In this document: positions 15,178 to 24,415 of the stretch, piece by piece
Numbering within the stretch: position 1 is the stretch's first letter
Layout: each line of letters starts with the position of its first letter
Source of the DNA: Pseudomonas cremoris
GTDB lineage: Bacteria; Pseudomonadota; Gammaproteobacteria; Pseudomonadales; Pseudomonadaceae
DNA: 64,000 nucleotides
Reading direction: 5' to 3'
Assembly (NCBI RefSeq): GCF_014230465.1
Contig: NZ_JAAXCY010000005.1
Coordinates: forward strand, 372,001 to 436,000
Made by a program: the position numbers and the translations under genes
Notes under the pieces: model-generated
Seen by the model: the letters and a program-made list of their open reading frames with translations, nothing else
The model's database searches: none
What the model was told of the DNA's origin: nothing

Positions 15178-15483
15178 AGCTACCAGCACAAGGTCAGCGC
15201 TGAGATTGTGGGCACGGGCTATGCAGTCGCCTCGCTGGAAGCCGCGCTGTGGTGCTTTCATCATACGGATAGCTTTGCAGAGGCTGTGCTGGCCGCTGTC
15301 AACCTGGGCGATGACGCTGACACCACTGCCGCCATCGTTGGGCAAGTAGCCGGTGCGTACTACGGTGTGCAGGGTATTCCACTGGGGTGGTTAAGCAAAC
15401 TGTGGATGCATGACCGCCTCCAGGCCACCGCCGACGCGTTGATGCAGATGGGCGAGTCTTGCCGAGAAACTCGCCCATCTTGA
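15178..15483 (+). pseudogene. C-terminal fragment of an ADP-ribosylglycohydrolase
   Basis: Reads as the last third of a DraG-type ADP-ribosylglycohydrolase, which removes ADP-ribose from proteins or metabolites. The magnesium signature [21 protein letters not shown] is intact, followed by the usual closing helices. The N-terminal two thirds are gone. It faces the GNAT remnant head to head at 15177. Confidence 0.8.
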
Positions 15484-15487
15484 TGAA

Positions 15488-16099
15488 TCAATCCGCGATC
15501 AATACACCCATCAAGGGCACGATCAACACCGTACTGATCGCCATCGACAACACATTGCCAATATACGGGTGCATAGACTTCGGCACCTGCCCCGCAATGG
15601 CGCAGGCCAGCGGTGGTGCGATCAGGGCCCCCAACGACGCGCTGATTACCACCACACCCAAACTGCCGCCGTGCGTCAGCACCGCCGCGGGCACCACGGA
15701 CACCAGCGGCACATACGTGGGATACCAACCGCGCTTGCGCCACTGCTGACGCCACAGCAACACCCCCATCAACGAGGTCAATGCCTGGCCAGCTACCAGT
15801 GACAGCACCAGGCCCGAGCCATAGGCAGGGCTGAGCGGGTTCAAGGCATAGGCCAGCAATACCCCGGCGAGCAACCCCAGGCTGGCCCATTCGTTGCCGA
15901 AAAACGGTGCTTCGGAAAAGTCCGCCAGCACCCGGCGTAAGGTCCAGCGTAAGCCGTAGTCGGGCGCTTGCACTGGCGTTGGGGAAGGTTCGGTAACCTC
16001 CGGCTTGGGTTCGCCGCTCACCAGAATTGGCAGCGCACGGCACAGTAAAAAAGCCACCACGCTGCCGACGGCCATGCCCAGCACATTGCCAATCACCAC
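15488..16099 (-). pseudogene. Probable C-terminal half of a membrane transporter
   Basis: A 203-codon frame with five or six hydrophobic segments (about residues 1-26, 75-88, 93-112, 128-146, 148-168, 180-200) and a Pro/Glu-rich loop. The first helix begins without a normal N-terminus, no ribosome site precedes the GTG at 16099, and homologous-looking sequence (VLLPVVIGN) continues upstream into the next gene's 3' end. I read it as a truncated permease, family unknown; a short intact protein is possible. Confidence 0.5.
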
Positions 16100-18087
16100 C
16101 GGCAGTAGTACGTTTCCGGCTGGCCCGTAGTCTGTTGCTGGTTTGGCTGGGGCGGTGGCCCCTGATAGCGCGGATAGTCATCCAGGGTAAAACCGCCGTT
16201 GAAGGTGGCCTGTGTGGTGTTGCACAGATGAATCACGGCGTCGATGGCGCCACGCAGGCAGGGCTCGGTCCAGCCGGCGTCCACGGAAAAGGATTCTCCG
16301 GAAAGGTACAGGCCCGATACATGGGCGTAGTCGCGGTTGTATTGCATCAAGCTGACCGCGTCGTAGTAAGCGCCGGCGCGATACAGCTTGGCGCAGCCCA
16401 GTGCGTTCTTATCGGTCATCCAGCGCTGCACCAAAGCGTTCTGGACGGCAATGTAAGGGGAGATAGGCGTCTTGATATTGGCGCAGCGCAGCAGTATACG
16501 GTCGATTTCGGCGACGCATTTTTTGACCAGCGCTTGATCGTCAAAGGAAGCCAGCTTGGTGGCGTCATCTTCACAGGTGTAACTGAGCAGGATGCAGTCG
16601 TAAGGGTAGGCGTCGTGGTAGCGGTAGGTGTACACGTCGTGAATAAAGCTGTCGGTCACCATGATCTGCGGGATCTTTTTGTTTTTGGTCAGAAAGCTCT
16701 TTTTCAGCGGGGCGTAAACTTTGCAACTGGTTTCCCAATGGGCGGTTTTGTAGGCATTGGTGATGGTGTACGGCAGCATCGCCTGACTGAAATTTTCCAG
16801 TTGGATGTGGGTTTCGATGATCCAGGAGGGCAGGGTCATGATCACCGCATCGAAGTCGTCATGGCGCTCGGATTTAGTGCTTGGGCTACTGACATTCCAG
16901 TCGTAGGTCACACGAATCTGGCCGTTGTCGAGCTTGGTCAAGCGGGTAACTGAGCTGTCAGTGAGAAACCCTTCGCCACGCTGTCGGCAGTGATCATAAA
17001 AGGATTGGCCGTTAACCCCGGTTTCCATGAATAACAGGCACTCATCCAGTGCAGCCAGGCCTAGGTAACGCGGAGGGGCGAATGCCAGGCCGTTGCAGTC
17101 TTTCAGGATGGGCTCTCCCAGATACGGGGATGGCATGGGACTGCCATTGCTGTCGACGCGACCATGCACCAACTGCAACTGGCTGCTGAAACCAAAGATC
17201 GCCGTGCGCAGCGGGTAGAGACAGCACACGTCATAAAACGCACCCCAACTGCCATCGCCGATGCCGATTGAATAGAACAGCGTCGACTCTTCCTGACTCA
17301 TCCCGAGCCCACCAAAGTCCCCCGGGGTATCCGCGCGCCACACCAGGCTCGTCAGCGTCACCAGGTCACGAAAGGAAAGGCGGTGATAGCGCGCAACGAT
17401 GGCGGCCCACATGCTCTCCCATTGCGGTGTGCCATACACCTGCGCAACTTGACGGCTCATCTGATCGGCAAACTGGCGCCATTTGCTATACATCTGCTGC
17501 AATTCTTCAGTTGGGGGCGGGGTGTGGCCGTCCGGGTTGTTCCAGATCAGCATTTGCGACTCGGGCTGGCCTTCCAGCAAACCTTCACGCAGGTAAATGC
17601 CCGTGCTGCGGACATGGGGTGTGCCCGGGTTTGGGAAGTCCGACAGGCGCAGGTCAAAGAGCTTGCAGTAATAAGCGAGCAGCGACTGGCCTTCCAAGGG
17701 CGACTCGTCCGCTCGGTTGAACATGGGCATGCGCATCGCACCCATTTCGAAGGGGGTCTGACCCAGCAGGAGTGATTGGCCGGCATTGAGCACGGAGAGG
17801 TGCCGTCCGCCGATACGGTGCGACTGTTCCACCAAGGTCACGTTGTTGAACCCGCAGCGCAGCAGCTCTCGTGCAGCGGTCAATCCGGTGACGCCGGCAC
17901 CGATGATGCAGATTTTGTAGTCGGGTCGGGTTGCCTTGGCGATGCCAAATGCTTGTTCAACCAGTTTTCGGTAGTTGAAGCACAAGTCTGGAGGACTGGG
18001 AAAGCGGCCTCGCCATGACAATCGGTCATGCGTAGGTAGTTGCTTGGCGAGATGGGCAGGGTAGTCGTAGGTGGATCCGATGGTCAT
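16093..18087 (-). CDS. Flavin amine oxidase, tryptophan/lysine 2-monooxygenase type
   Basis: A 664-residue flavoenzyme. The FAD dinucleotide motif is ICIIGAGVTGLTAARELL (about residues 59-76), followed by EQSHRIGGR, the substrate-site EMGAMRMP stretch typical of tryptophan and lysine monooxygenases, and the C-terminal FAD motif LYLSGESFSVDAGWTEPCLRGA. ILLSYTCEDDA also matches IaaM-like enzymes. These oxidise an amino acid to an amide or to an imino acid. Substrate cannot be fixed; indole-3-acetamide synthesis or an antimicrobial L-amino acid oxidase are options. GGAG precedes ATG. It stands alone, next to the transporter fragment. Confidence 0.75.
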   Translation of the reverse strand: MTIGSTYDYPAHLAKQLPTHDRLSWRGRFPSPPDLCFNYRKLVEQAFGIAKATRPDYKICIIGAGVTGLTAARELLRCGFNNVTLVEQSHRIGGRHLSVLNAGQSLLLGQTPFEMGAMRMPMFNRADESPLEGQSLLAYYCKLFDLRLSDFPNPGTPHVRSTGIYLREGLLEGQPESQMLIWNNPDGHTPPPTEELQQMYSKWRQFADQMSRQVAQVYGTPQWESMWAAIVARYHRLSFRDLVTLTSLVWRADTPGDFGGLGMSQEESTLFYSIGIGDGSWGAFYDVCCLYPLRTAIFGFSSQLQLVHGRVDSNGSPMPSPYLGEPILKDCNGLAFAPPRYLGLAALDECLLFMETGVNGQSFYDHCRQRGEGFLTDSSVTRLTKLDNGQIRVTYDWNVSSPSTKSERHDDFDAVIMTLPSWIIETHIQLENFSQAMLPYTITNAYKTAHWETSCKVYAPLKKSFLTKNKKIPQIMVTDSFIHDVYTYRYHDAYPYDCILLSYTCEDDATKLASFDDQALVKKCVAEIDRILLRCANIKTPISPYIAVQNALVQRWMTDKNALGCAKLYRAGAYYDAVSLMQYNRDYAHVSGLYLSGESFSVDAGWTEPCLRGAIDAVIHLCNTTQATFNGGFTLDDYPRYQGPPPQPNQQQTTGQPETYYCRW

Positions 18088-18160
18088 GGTTCACGCTCCA
18101 GAGTCTGCACGACCGAACGGGCGTGCAGTTAGCAATGGCGAGTGAAAGTAGCCAAGAGAG

Positions 18161-18517
18161 TTAAATGCTGGGTGGTAAATCTTTGTGGCGGTCCGCACAG
18201 ATTTCTGAGCGTGTGGTTAGGGCCCGCTGAATATCCGGTATTGATCCAATCCAATGCCGCTCTTTGTCAAAGGGAGTAAACCCCATTCGCCGTGCGAATG
18301 CCGCCGCGTTTTTGTTAGTACTTTCGATGGTCAAAAATTTGTAGCCGAACTCTGGTGCTAGGTTCACAAGCATTTCTATGAGCGCTCGGCCATGTCCTGA
18401 TCGCCGCTCTTTGAACATTATGCGCGCTATGGTGATGCTCTCTCTGGGCCAGAATTCATCGGGGCGGGGAAATGCGCGGAAGTACATCCCCATCATCCAG
18501 TAAACGCGCTTGGTCAT
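18161..18517 (-). CDS. GNAT-like N-acetyltransferase domain protein
   Basis: A 118-residue protein with a GNAT-like core: ESITIARIMFKERRSGHGRALIEML gives the acetyl-CoA binding strand and helix, and FLTIESTNKNAAAFARRMGFTPF the closing motif. Start at 18517 preferred over 18592 because GAGCAGGAA precedes it. Shorter than usual GNATs (about 150), so part of the N-terminal acceptor domain may be reduced. Substrate unknown. Confidence 0.65.
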   Translation of the reverse strand: MTKRVYWMMGMYFRAFPRPDEFWPRESITIARIMFKERRSGHGRALIEMLVNLAPEFGYKFLTIESTNKNAAAFARRMGFTPFDKERHWIGSIPDIQRALTTRSEICADRHKDLPPSI

Positions 18518-18655
18518 TTCCTGCTCGCGTCCCCAATGTCGACAATCTCCGACGCGGCCTCTGGCCGAATGCCCCGAACCTAAACCCTTCAACCACGCGG
18601 AATGCCTGGCTAGGTCGGTATGTTAGGATCTCGATTTTGCGTGAAGGATCACACC

Positions 18656-19030
18656 ATGAAGACCAAGATGGCATCCGTAGTGCTGGCAGGTGCCTCCCTC
18701 ATAACGTGTACCAATGCATGGTCTTGGTACATGAAAGGGGAAACGGTTCGCTTCAATGCTCAGGAATGGAGCTATTGCAAGGCCGGGGCTACAGATGCTG
18801 CTGCCATCATGTACAGCAGGCAAATGGGGACGCCGCTTGAGTATCCGTACGACGCTTATACGGATACCCACAAAAAGATGAGGGCGAAGTTTATTGAAAT
18901 GGCCGAAGGCTATCCAATAGAAAGCACGAAGGAAAAGAAAATGGAGGTGGCTGAAAAATTCACGGCGGATATGCAGAGAGGCTGCCTCATGTACTTGAAG
19001 GCTGTCCAGCCAGAATCATTTGCTGAGTAA
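18656..19030 (+). CDS. Small exported protein of unknown function
   Basis: A 124-residue protein with a signal peptide (MKTKMASVVLAGASLITCTNA) and a GAAGGA ribosome site. The mature part starts with WSWYMKGETVRF and has two cysteines (in SYCKAG and RGCLMY) that could form one disulphide. Helical C-terminal half. No family recognised. Confidence 0.65.
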   Translation: MKTKMASVVLAGASLITCTNAWSWYMKGETVRFNAQEWSYCKAGATDAAAIMYSRQMGTPLEYPYDAYTDTHKKMRAKFIEMAEGYPIESTKEKKMEVAEKFTADMQRGCLMYLKAVQPESFAE

Positions 19031-19181
19031 ACGCTGGACCCTGTTGCAGTCGTGCAGACCAAACTCCGTTGACCCGAATGAAGTGTTCTTGCAACGCTAC
19101 CACGCCGTATGATGGCAAGCTAAAGCGAAATGCCGTGATCTTGATCGGTATTTTTGCGACCAGCCTAAAGGGAGTTGAGCT

Positions 19182-20510
19182 ATGAAGTCCGGCCGGATAC
19201 AACGCGGTGTTGGTGTACCACTCATTTACGCATTGCTCGCGTTTGTGATGCCCAGCGTCGCATTCAGTAGCGCACCCGTTCCCGATGCGCTGGAAAGCGA
19301 CCCTGCCAAATTGGGTTGGATGGTCGGCTCTCCGCCGCCGCCCGAGCGCATGATTCGGTTCGACGATGGTAGTTACTTCCGCTTTCCGCAGATGCGTTGG
19401 AGCGTTGCTCACTTCAGGGAGTTGATGCCGACAACGAACGTGTCGCGTGGCCTTGGGTCTCCTGGGAAACTTGATATAGCACTGCAGGCTGGAATTGATC
19501 AGGTCAGTTTTGTTCCGCTAGGCGGTGACAGCAAGATGACCTGGCGCGATTCGTTGTTGGTGAACTACACCGATGGCATCGTCGTGTTGCACAAAGGACA
19601 CATCGTGTACGAGCGCTATTTTGGTTCGCTGAAACCAGAAGGGCAGCATGCGGCAATGTCGGTCACCAAAACCTTCGTCGGTACCCTTGCAGCCATGATG
19701 GTGGCCGAAGGCACGCTTGATCCTGAACGCAAAGTAGTGGACTACGTTCCCGAGTTGGGCAAGGCGGCGTTTGGCAGTGCGACTGTACGCCAGTTGATGG
19801 ACATGACCACCGGCATACGCTTCAGCGAAAACTACGCCGACCCCAATGCCGAGGTCTGGGCCCATGCTGCGGCCGGTAACCCGCTGCCCAAGCCGAAAGA
19901 CTATACCGGCCCGCGTTCGTATTATGAGTTCCTGCAAACCGTGCAGCCAGAAGGCAAGCACGGTGAGGCATTCCATTACCGCACGGCCAACACCGACGCC
20001 TTAGGGTGGGTGTTGGCGCGGGTGAGCGGAAAACCGGTCGCACAACTGCTGTCCGAGCGCATCTGGAAAAAGCTTGGGGCAGAGCAGGATGCGTACATGA
20101 CGGTTGACTCCACCGGCACGCCATTTGCGGGCGGTGGCCTAAATTTGGGGCTGCGTGACCTGGCCCGCTTTGGTGAAATGATCCGCAACCAAGGGCAATA
20201 CAACGGGCAGCAAGTCGTACCAAAAGCGGCAGTCGCCGATATTCGAAAGGGTGCCAGTAAAAAGGACTTTGCCAAGGCGGGTTATACATCCCTGACAGGC
20301 TGGAGCTATCGCGACATGTGGTGGGTTACCCATAACGAACACGGCGCGTTCATGGCACGAGGTGTTCATGGCCAGGCATTGTATGTTGATCCAACGGCTG
20401 AGGTGGTGATTGCTCGTTTTGCCAGTCACCCGGTCGCCGCCAATGCTGCCAATGATGCGACGTCCCTACCGGCTTATGATGCAGTGGCCAGGTATTTGAT
20501 GAGTCGGTAG
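19182..20510 (+). CDS. Serine hydrolase, class C beta-lactamase/6-aminohexanoate-dimer hydrolase family
   Basis: A 442-residue exported hydrolase of the beta-lactamase fold. The catalytic SxxK is SVTK (Ser160, Lys163) and the second motif is Tyr266 in YRTAN. The closing VHGQALYVDP region replaces the KTG strand, as in NylB-like and EstB-like esterases. An N-terminal signal ends near AFSS. GGGAGTTGAGCT precedes ATG. Likely an esterase or amidase in the periplasm; resistance to beta-lactams is not implied. Confidence 0.85.
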   Translation: MKSGRIQRGVGVPLIYALLAFVMPSVAFSSAPVPDALESDPAKLGWMVGSPPPPERMIRFDDGSYFRFPQMRWSVAHFRELMPTTNVSRGLGSPGKLDIALQAGIDQVSFVPLGGDSKMTWRDSLLVNYTDGIVVLHKGHIVYERYFGSLKPEGQHAAMSVTKTFVGTLAAMMVAEGTLDPERKVVDYVPELGKAAFGSATVRQLMDMTTGIRFSENYADPNAEVWAHAAAGNPLPKPKDYTGPRSYYEFLQTVQPEGKHGEAFHYRTANTDALGWVLARVSGKPVAQLLSERIWKKLGAEQDAYMTVDSTGTPFAGGGLNLGLRDLARFGEMIRNQGQYNGQQVVPKAAVADIRKGASKKDFAKAGYTSLTGWSYRDMWWVTHNEHGAFMARGVHGQALYVDPTAEVVIARFASHPVAANAANDATSLPAYDAVARYLMSR

Positions 20511-20586
20511 CGCAAAGGGTTACTTTCGGCTGACAATCTTGAGCCTTTTCTGCTTGTGAGACCGCTGGTTGGCCTTTGTGTTTTCT

Positions 20587-20620
20587 GACGAGCTTTTCCT
20601 CGTCAACTCTTTGTTTTTTT
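20587..20620 (+). terminator. Terminator after the serine hydrolase
   Basis: GACGAG/CTCGTC stem with a six-base loop and a T-rich tail (TTGTTTTTTT). Confidence 0.65.
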
Positions 20621-20767
20621 ACTATTATCCCTCACCTGCGCACTCAAGGAAGAGCGGCTGAGCGCCTTGAGTCTGGTAGAAAATTTACACTCACCCCTTG
20701 AGTGAATTAATACTTTTACCCAGAACCTAACGACTCAGCCAACCCTAATGACCTCCTGGTGAAACCG

Positions 20768-21265
20768 ATGGATAAAATGTGTGGCATCGTTGTAGTGGTA
20801 GGACTGGCCCTTTCGGGATGCGCTACGAAAACTCCAGAAAAACCTAACGTGGCTCCACCGCCTGCCGTCGTTCAGGAAGCACCTCATGAAGTCGCCCCTT
20901 CGACACCCGAAAATTGGACTGTGCGATATGAGGCAGCACCTGCGAACGCCAATGCTCATGCCCCAGCTCCTGTCTCGCAGGACGTCGCTCAGTCAGAATC
21001 AGACACGAACCTGAACGAAAATCGTGCTGAGCAATGCCGTAAAGAACTGGATGTTTTAAAGCTTTACAGCAAGGCGTCTTACACCAAGTACGAGGCGGAA
21101 TACCAAGCCATTGCCGTCAAGACTGCTAAGTACATGGAAATTAAAGACTCGTTGGGCGCCGACTTGAACTACATGGTTATGCCCGCTTATCAATTTCAAA
21201 TTCGTGAGTTCTGCTTCCGAGTTAAGACCCGTTTGTCGGAACTCGTGCTTCGCCAAGCCAAATAA
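20768..21265 (+). CDS. Lipoprotein of unknown function
   Basis: A 165-residue lipoprotein: signal with lipobox LALSGC (Cys at about residue 18), a Pro/Ala-rich disordered linker of about 70 residues, then a helical C-terminal domain with two cysteines (EQCRKEL, REFCFRV). The ribosome site is weak and GTG at 20759 or ATG at 20777 are alternative starts. No family recognised. Confidence 0.65.
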   Translation: MDKMCGIVVVVGLALSGCATKTPEKPNVAPPPAVVQEAPHEVAPSTPENWTVRYEAAPANANAHAPAPVSQDVAQSESDTNLNENRAEQCRKELDVLKLYSKASYTKYEAEYQAIAVKTAKYMEIKDSLGADLNYMVMPAYQFQIREFCFRVKTRLSELVLRQAK

Positions 21266-21366
21266 TGATGCCGTGTTAAGGGGGCTTTTCATCCGTTAAG
21301 GAAACTCTGAAAAAGACTCTCCTCTCTGGTGAAATAGCCGTCTCACGCGAATCGAACGATTAAGCG

Positions 21367-21525
21367 CTGAAGAAGCAGATTGCCTTTGCCGGTGCCGAAT
21401 ATACTGGCAAACGCAAGCAGACCCGCCGCGAGCGCTTCTTGATTTAGAAAGGTCAAGTGGTGCCCCGGAGGGGTTTGATTGCTTTGATGAAACCGCGTTT
21501 GAAACGGTAATGGTCCCAAGGCAGG
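21367..21525 (+). pseudogene. N-terminal scar of an IS5-family transposase
   Basis: Reads KKQIAFAGAEYTGKRKQTRRERFLI, stop, then KGQVVPRRGLIALMKPR, stop: the first 45 residues of an IS5-group transposase, whose intact form starts MKQISFADAEYTGKRKQTRRERFL. Its ATG is now CTG and two in-frame stops follow. No terminal repeats or remaining transposase are visible; the neighbouring minus-strand gene ends six bases beyond it. Confidence 0.75.
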
Positions 21526-21530
21526 GGACT

Positions 21531-22019
21531 TCAATCGTGAAAAAATATCTGCTGCCGGTAACCATTCCCACCGACGAGCAGCGGGTACCTGCTTTCGTCT
21601 GTCAGTGAGCGCAATCGCGTTGAGTGATGTGTTTGGCTAAAGAGCACTTGGCACTCTGCGGCATCAAAAAAACGTCTGAGGAATGGAAGTGCAATGTTGA
21701 GCAAGGCCCTGTCAATCTTCAAGCACACCACGATCAAATCCAGCTGATCAGTCAACTCCCGATACAGATCTATCGCCACAGTGCTTTCGTTCGCGGCGGA
21801 CGAATAGACATGCACATCGCCCGCACCTATCGGCGTGCTATCGAAGTAAAAGTCATGCAGTTTTGCAACGTCGAGCTCGACTCCAGCGCCGTTCAATGCA
21901 GCTTTTAAATCTGCATTTGGGAAGTGCTCGTCCTCAGTCCATGAAACTAGATCGGACATTGATACGCAGATGTCGAACTCATTGGCGTAAACGATTGGCG
22001 GCATTCGCAGGAGGTCCAA
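21531..22019 (-). CDS. Hypothetical protein, 162 residues
   Basis: Soluble mixed alpha/beta protein of unknown family. Start uncertain: TTG at 22019, ATG at 22001, and recognisable coding sequence (RVTRSIDHLD) continues upstream to a stop near 22060, so the true start may be non-standard or the 5' end damaged. Its 3' end abuts an IS5 scar, so the C-terminus may also be altered. Confidence 0.5.
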   Translation of the reverse strand: MDLLRMPPIVYANEFDICVSMSDLVSWTEDEHFPNADLKAALNGAGVELDVAKLHDFYFDSTPIGAGDVHVYSSAANESTVAIDLYRELTDQLDLIVVCLKIDRALLNIALPFLRRFFDAAECQVLFSQTHHSTRLRSLTDESRYPLLVGGNGYRQQIFFHD

Positions 22020-22055
22020 ATGATCAATTGAGCGAGTAACCCGAAGAAAAATAAC

Positions 22056-22379
22056 TCACTTCGGACGTGCCGATACTGGCGGACTTGAAAAATTTCCCAT
22101 GTCAGGCGCATCCATCTCTGCCTGGCTACACGCCAACCGCTTCGCCCGTTCCCGGGTCGCCCAAATTTCCCCGCCTGAATCTATTGGCCTGCCCTGTAAC
22201 TTAAGGACAAACGCCAGACCTTTGATAGCACTGCTGGAACCTGCGCATTCCCAAACACGCTGCGCTTCAGACGTTGGCATGGGCGCATTTAATCTGGCGC
22301 TTGCGCCCTCGGATAACTGAGGAGAACTGTTGGCGCAACCCGCAAGAGCAAGCGCGAGTAGAAGGGGGGAAAGTCGCAT
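22056..22379 (-). CDS. Small lipoprotein
   Basis: A 107-residue lipoprotein with an excellent signal and lipobox (LLLALALAGC). The mature part has two further cysteines (WECAGSS, RLACSQ) and no family I recognise. GGATTTTAAATG-type weak ribosome site. Possible partner of the next minus-strand lipoprotein at 22481. Confidence 0.7.
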   Translation of the reverse strand: MRLSPLLLALALAGCANSSPQLSEGASARLNAPMPTSEAQRVWECAGSSSAIKGLAFVLKLQGRPIDSGGEIWATRERAKRLACSQAEMDAPDMGNFSSPPVSARPK

Positions 22380-22480
22380 TTAAAATCCTTTTTTATGTGT
22401 TTGCGCGCGAACTCCAAATGAGTTAGCGCGCTAGCTTACCAAGCTTTAGATCGCCCGCGTGGCCCCATGCACACCCATCG

Positions 22481-22948
22481 CTATTGAGGACTGAGCCGCT
22501 TCATCGACCATCGCACCGTCTCTAGAGGCACTGGCGTTCCATCGGCCCAAACGGAGTTGCCTGTTTGCTCCATTTCCAGACTGTCGCCGCTGAAGTGTCC
22601 GGTAAATGTTTGTATCGTCGTGAGTTGCAAAACGCCTTCGCTGTTTTTATTCACAAGGCGTTGCTCGCCTTTTAGCGAATCCCCTGTACGCGTGAAGATC
22701 ACTGGGTTGTCAACGCCGGGGTGGTCATGGGTGTAATAGCCCCATCGCTTGAAGACGACTGCTTGCGCTTCGGTAGTACGCCACCATATGAAGCGACTAG
22801 CGTCTTTGAAGTAAACATAAACGTGATATCTCGAGACAGGGTCTTCATTATCTGCGTACCACAAACCATTGGGCACAGGGACAGCGGGAGCTGTTGCGCA
22901 AGCAGAGAGAAGCACGCTCATAAAAAAGGAGAGAAATGTTTTTTTCAT
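22481..22948 (-). CDS. Lipoprotein with beta-rich domain
   Basis: A 155-residue lipoprotein: MKKTFLSFFMSVLLSAC signal/lipobox, then a beta-rich, Trp/Tyr-rich domain (RYHVYVYF, FIWWRTTE, RWGYYTHD). This resembles lipocalin-like small lipoproteins in layout but no signature allows a family call. The start at 22948 is chosen over 22957 because of its basic n-region. ATG is preceded by TGAAAATGGAC. Confidence 0.65.
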   Translation of the reverse strand: MKKTFLSFFMSVLLSACATAPAVPVPNGLWYADNEDPVSRYHVYVYFKDASRFIWWRTTEAQAVVFKRWGYYTHDHPGVDNPVIFTRTGDSLKGEQRLVNKNSEGVLQLTTIQTFTGHFSGDSLEMEQTGNSVWADGTPVPLETVRWSMKRLSPQ

Positions 22949-23121
22949 AAAGTCCATTTTCAGTTAAAAAGTGGGTCGCCTGGCTGCGATTAGTCCATGC
23001 GGAGATCAAAATGGTTCATGAGAATCCGCTCAGCCAGAGCCACCAAGGCACTGCCCCGGTAAGACGTCAGCCACGGTCGCAAGCGTCAAAGAGGGTAACA
23101 CCCGACGGAACGGAGCTTGAT

Positions 23122-24180
23122 ATGGGAAATGGAACGAACAAACGAGTCGTAGTGATCGGCGCGGGCATCGTGGGCGCGTCCCTGGCTTACCACCTGGCAA
23201 GCAAAGGCGCGAATGTCACTGTGGTCGAGGCTAACGACATAGCGTCAGGCGTGACGGGGACGTCGTTCGCATGGATCAATACTTCACCCCCCCAACACGA
23301 CCCGATTGCCCAGTTGCGCGGCTCTGCAATCGAGGCGTACCGCCGGCTCGAGGCGCAGCTGCCCGGGCTGGAAATCCAGTGGACAGGTGCGCTGTCCTAC
23401 GGCTTGGTTTCAGATGCAGTGCTGTCCGCCTCGACAAACCGTGTGCCTCAATCGCGAATTCTTGAGCTTGAGCCTAACCTCAAACATCCGCCAGAACATG
23501 CCGTGTATGAGGCCGAGCAAGGCGCGTTGGATGCCGTGGCTGCCACCCACGCGTTGATCGCAGGTGCGCGGGATAAAGGCGCGAAGATCTTCACCCGTAT
23601 GCCGGTCCTGGGTTTTGCAACTCAAGGCACAGCGGTGATCGGAGTCGAAACCGCTACGGGTGTGATCGGTGCGGATGTTGTGGTACTGGCTGCCGGAACA
23701 GGCATCACGAGGTTGACGGATAGGCTTGAGGTCGCTCTTCCAATAGAGGCATCGCCCGCCATTTTTATCCGTTACACCTCGCAACCCAACTTGGTGCACA
23801 CGCTTATCTCCAACGCTGAAATGGAAGTACGGCAAAGTGCGCAGGGCACGTTACTGGCGGCAGAAGACTACCTGGACGACGCTCTGGAGAACCAGCCAGA
23901 GGCAATAGCGTTGCGAACCGCCGTGGCAATCCAGAACGAACTTCAGGGCGTCGTTTCCATCGAGCCTGAGTTGGCGTGTGTCGGGATCAGGCCCATACCG
24001 GCCGATGGCATTCCTATCATCGGGTACCTGCCAAAAGTAAGCGGCGTCTACGTGTGCGTCATGCATCCCGGCGTTACGTTGGCAGCGATTGTGGGGCGTC
24101 TTGCCAGTGAGGAGATCATTGATGGCAAGGCATCGTGCGCCCTTGACCCCTGTCGCCCAGACCGATTCAACCGCGAATAG
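23122..24180 (+). CDS. FAD-dependent oxidoreductase, D-amino acid oxidase (DAO) family
   Basis: A 352-residue flavoprotein. FAD motif VVVIGAGIVGASLAYHLASKG (cut here as VVVIGAGIVGAS) near residue 9, TSFAWIN after it, and a C-terminal GIRPIPADGIPIIG segment that closes the FAD site of glycine/D-amino acid oxidases. Such enzymes oxidise secondary or D-amino acids to imines. Start at 23122 preferred over 23011 because CGGAG precedes it and the FAD motif then sits at the N-terminus. Monocistronic or paired with the next small gene. Substrate unknown. Confidence 0.8.
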   Translation: MGNGTNKRVVVIGAGIVGASLAYHLASKGANVTVVEANDIASGVTGTSFAWINTSPPQHDPIAQLRGSAIEAYRRLEAQLPGLEIQWTGALSYGLVSDAVLSASTNRVPQSRILELEPNLKHPPEHAVYEAEQGALDAVAATHALIAGARDKGAKIFTRMPVLGFATQGTAVIGVETATGVIGADVVVLAAGTGITRLTDRLEVALPIEASPAIFIRYTSQPNLVHTLISNAEMEVRQSAQGTLLAAEDYLDDALENQPEAIALRTAVAIQNELQGVVSIEPELACVGIRPIPADGIPIIGYLPKVSGVYVCVMHPGVTLAAIVGRLASEEIIDGKASCALDPCRPDRFNRE

Positions 24181-24235
24181 CTGGTTTTCAATCTCTGCCC
24201 CAACTACCATCGCGTTTTTTCCTAAGGATGGACCG

Positions 24236-24415
24236 ATGTTTCCAAGGTATTTGCGCTGGGTGTTTCTTGTCTGTGTGATCGGCAACGTTTTGCAGTTGCT
24301 TTTCACCGGGTTTCAGGTTTACGCGGGCTCCGTTCCTGCCTCCAAACTGATCATGCCGATTGTGATGATCGTCGTCTTTGGCTGGATATTCACACAGTCG
24401 ACTAAAACGAATTAG
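24236..24415 (+). CDS. Small two-helix membrane protein
   Basis: Fifty-nine residues with two hydrophobic helices (about 6-24 and 35-52). AAGGATGG precedes the ATG at 24236. Sits 55 bases after the DAO-type gene, so may share its transcript. No family known. Confidence 0.6.
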   Translation: MFPRYLRWVFLVCVIGNVLQLLFTGFQVYAGSVPASKLIMPIVMIVVFGWIFTQSTKTN

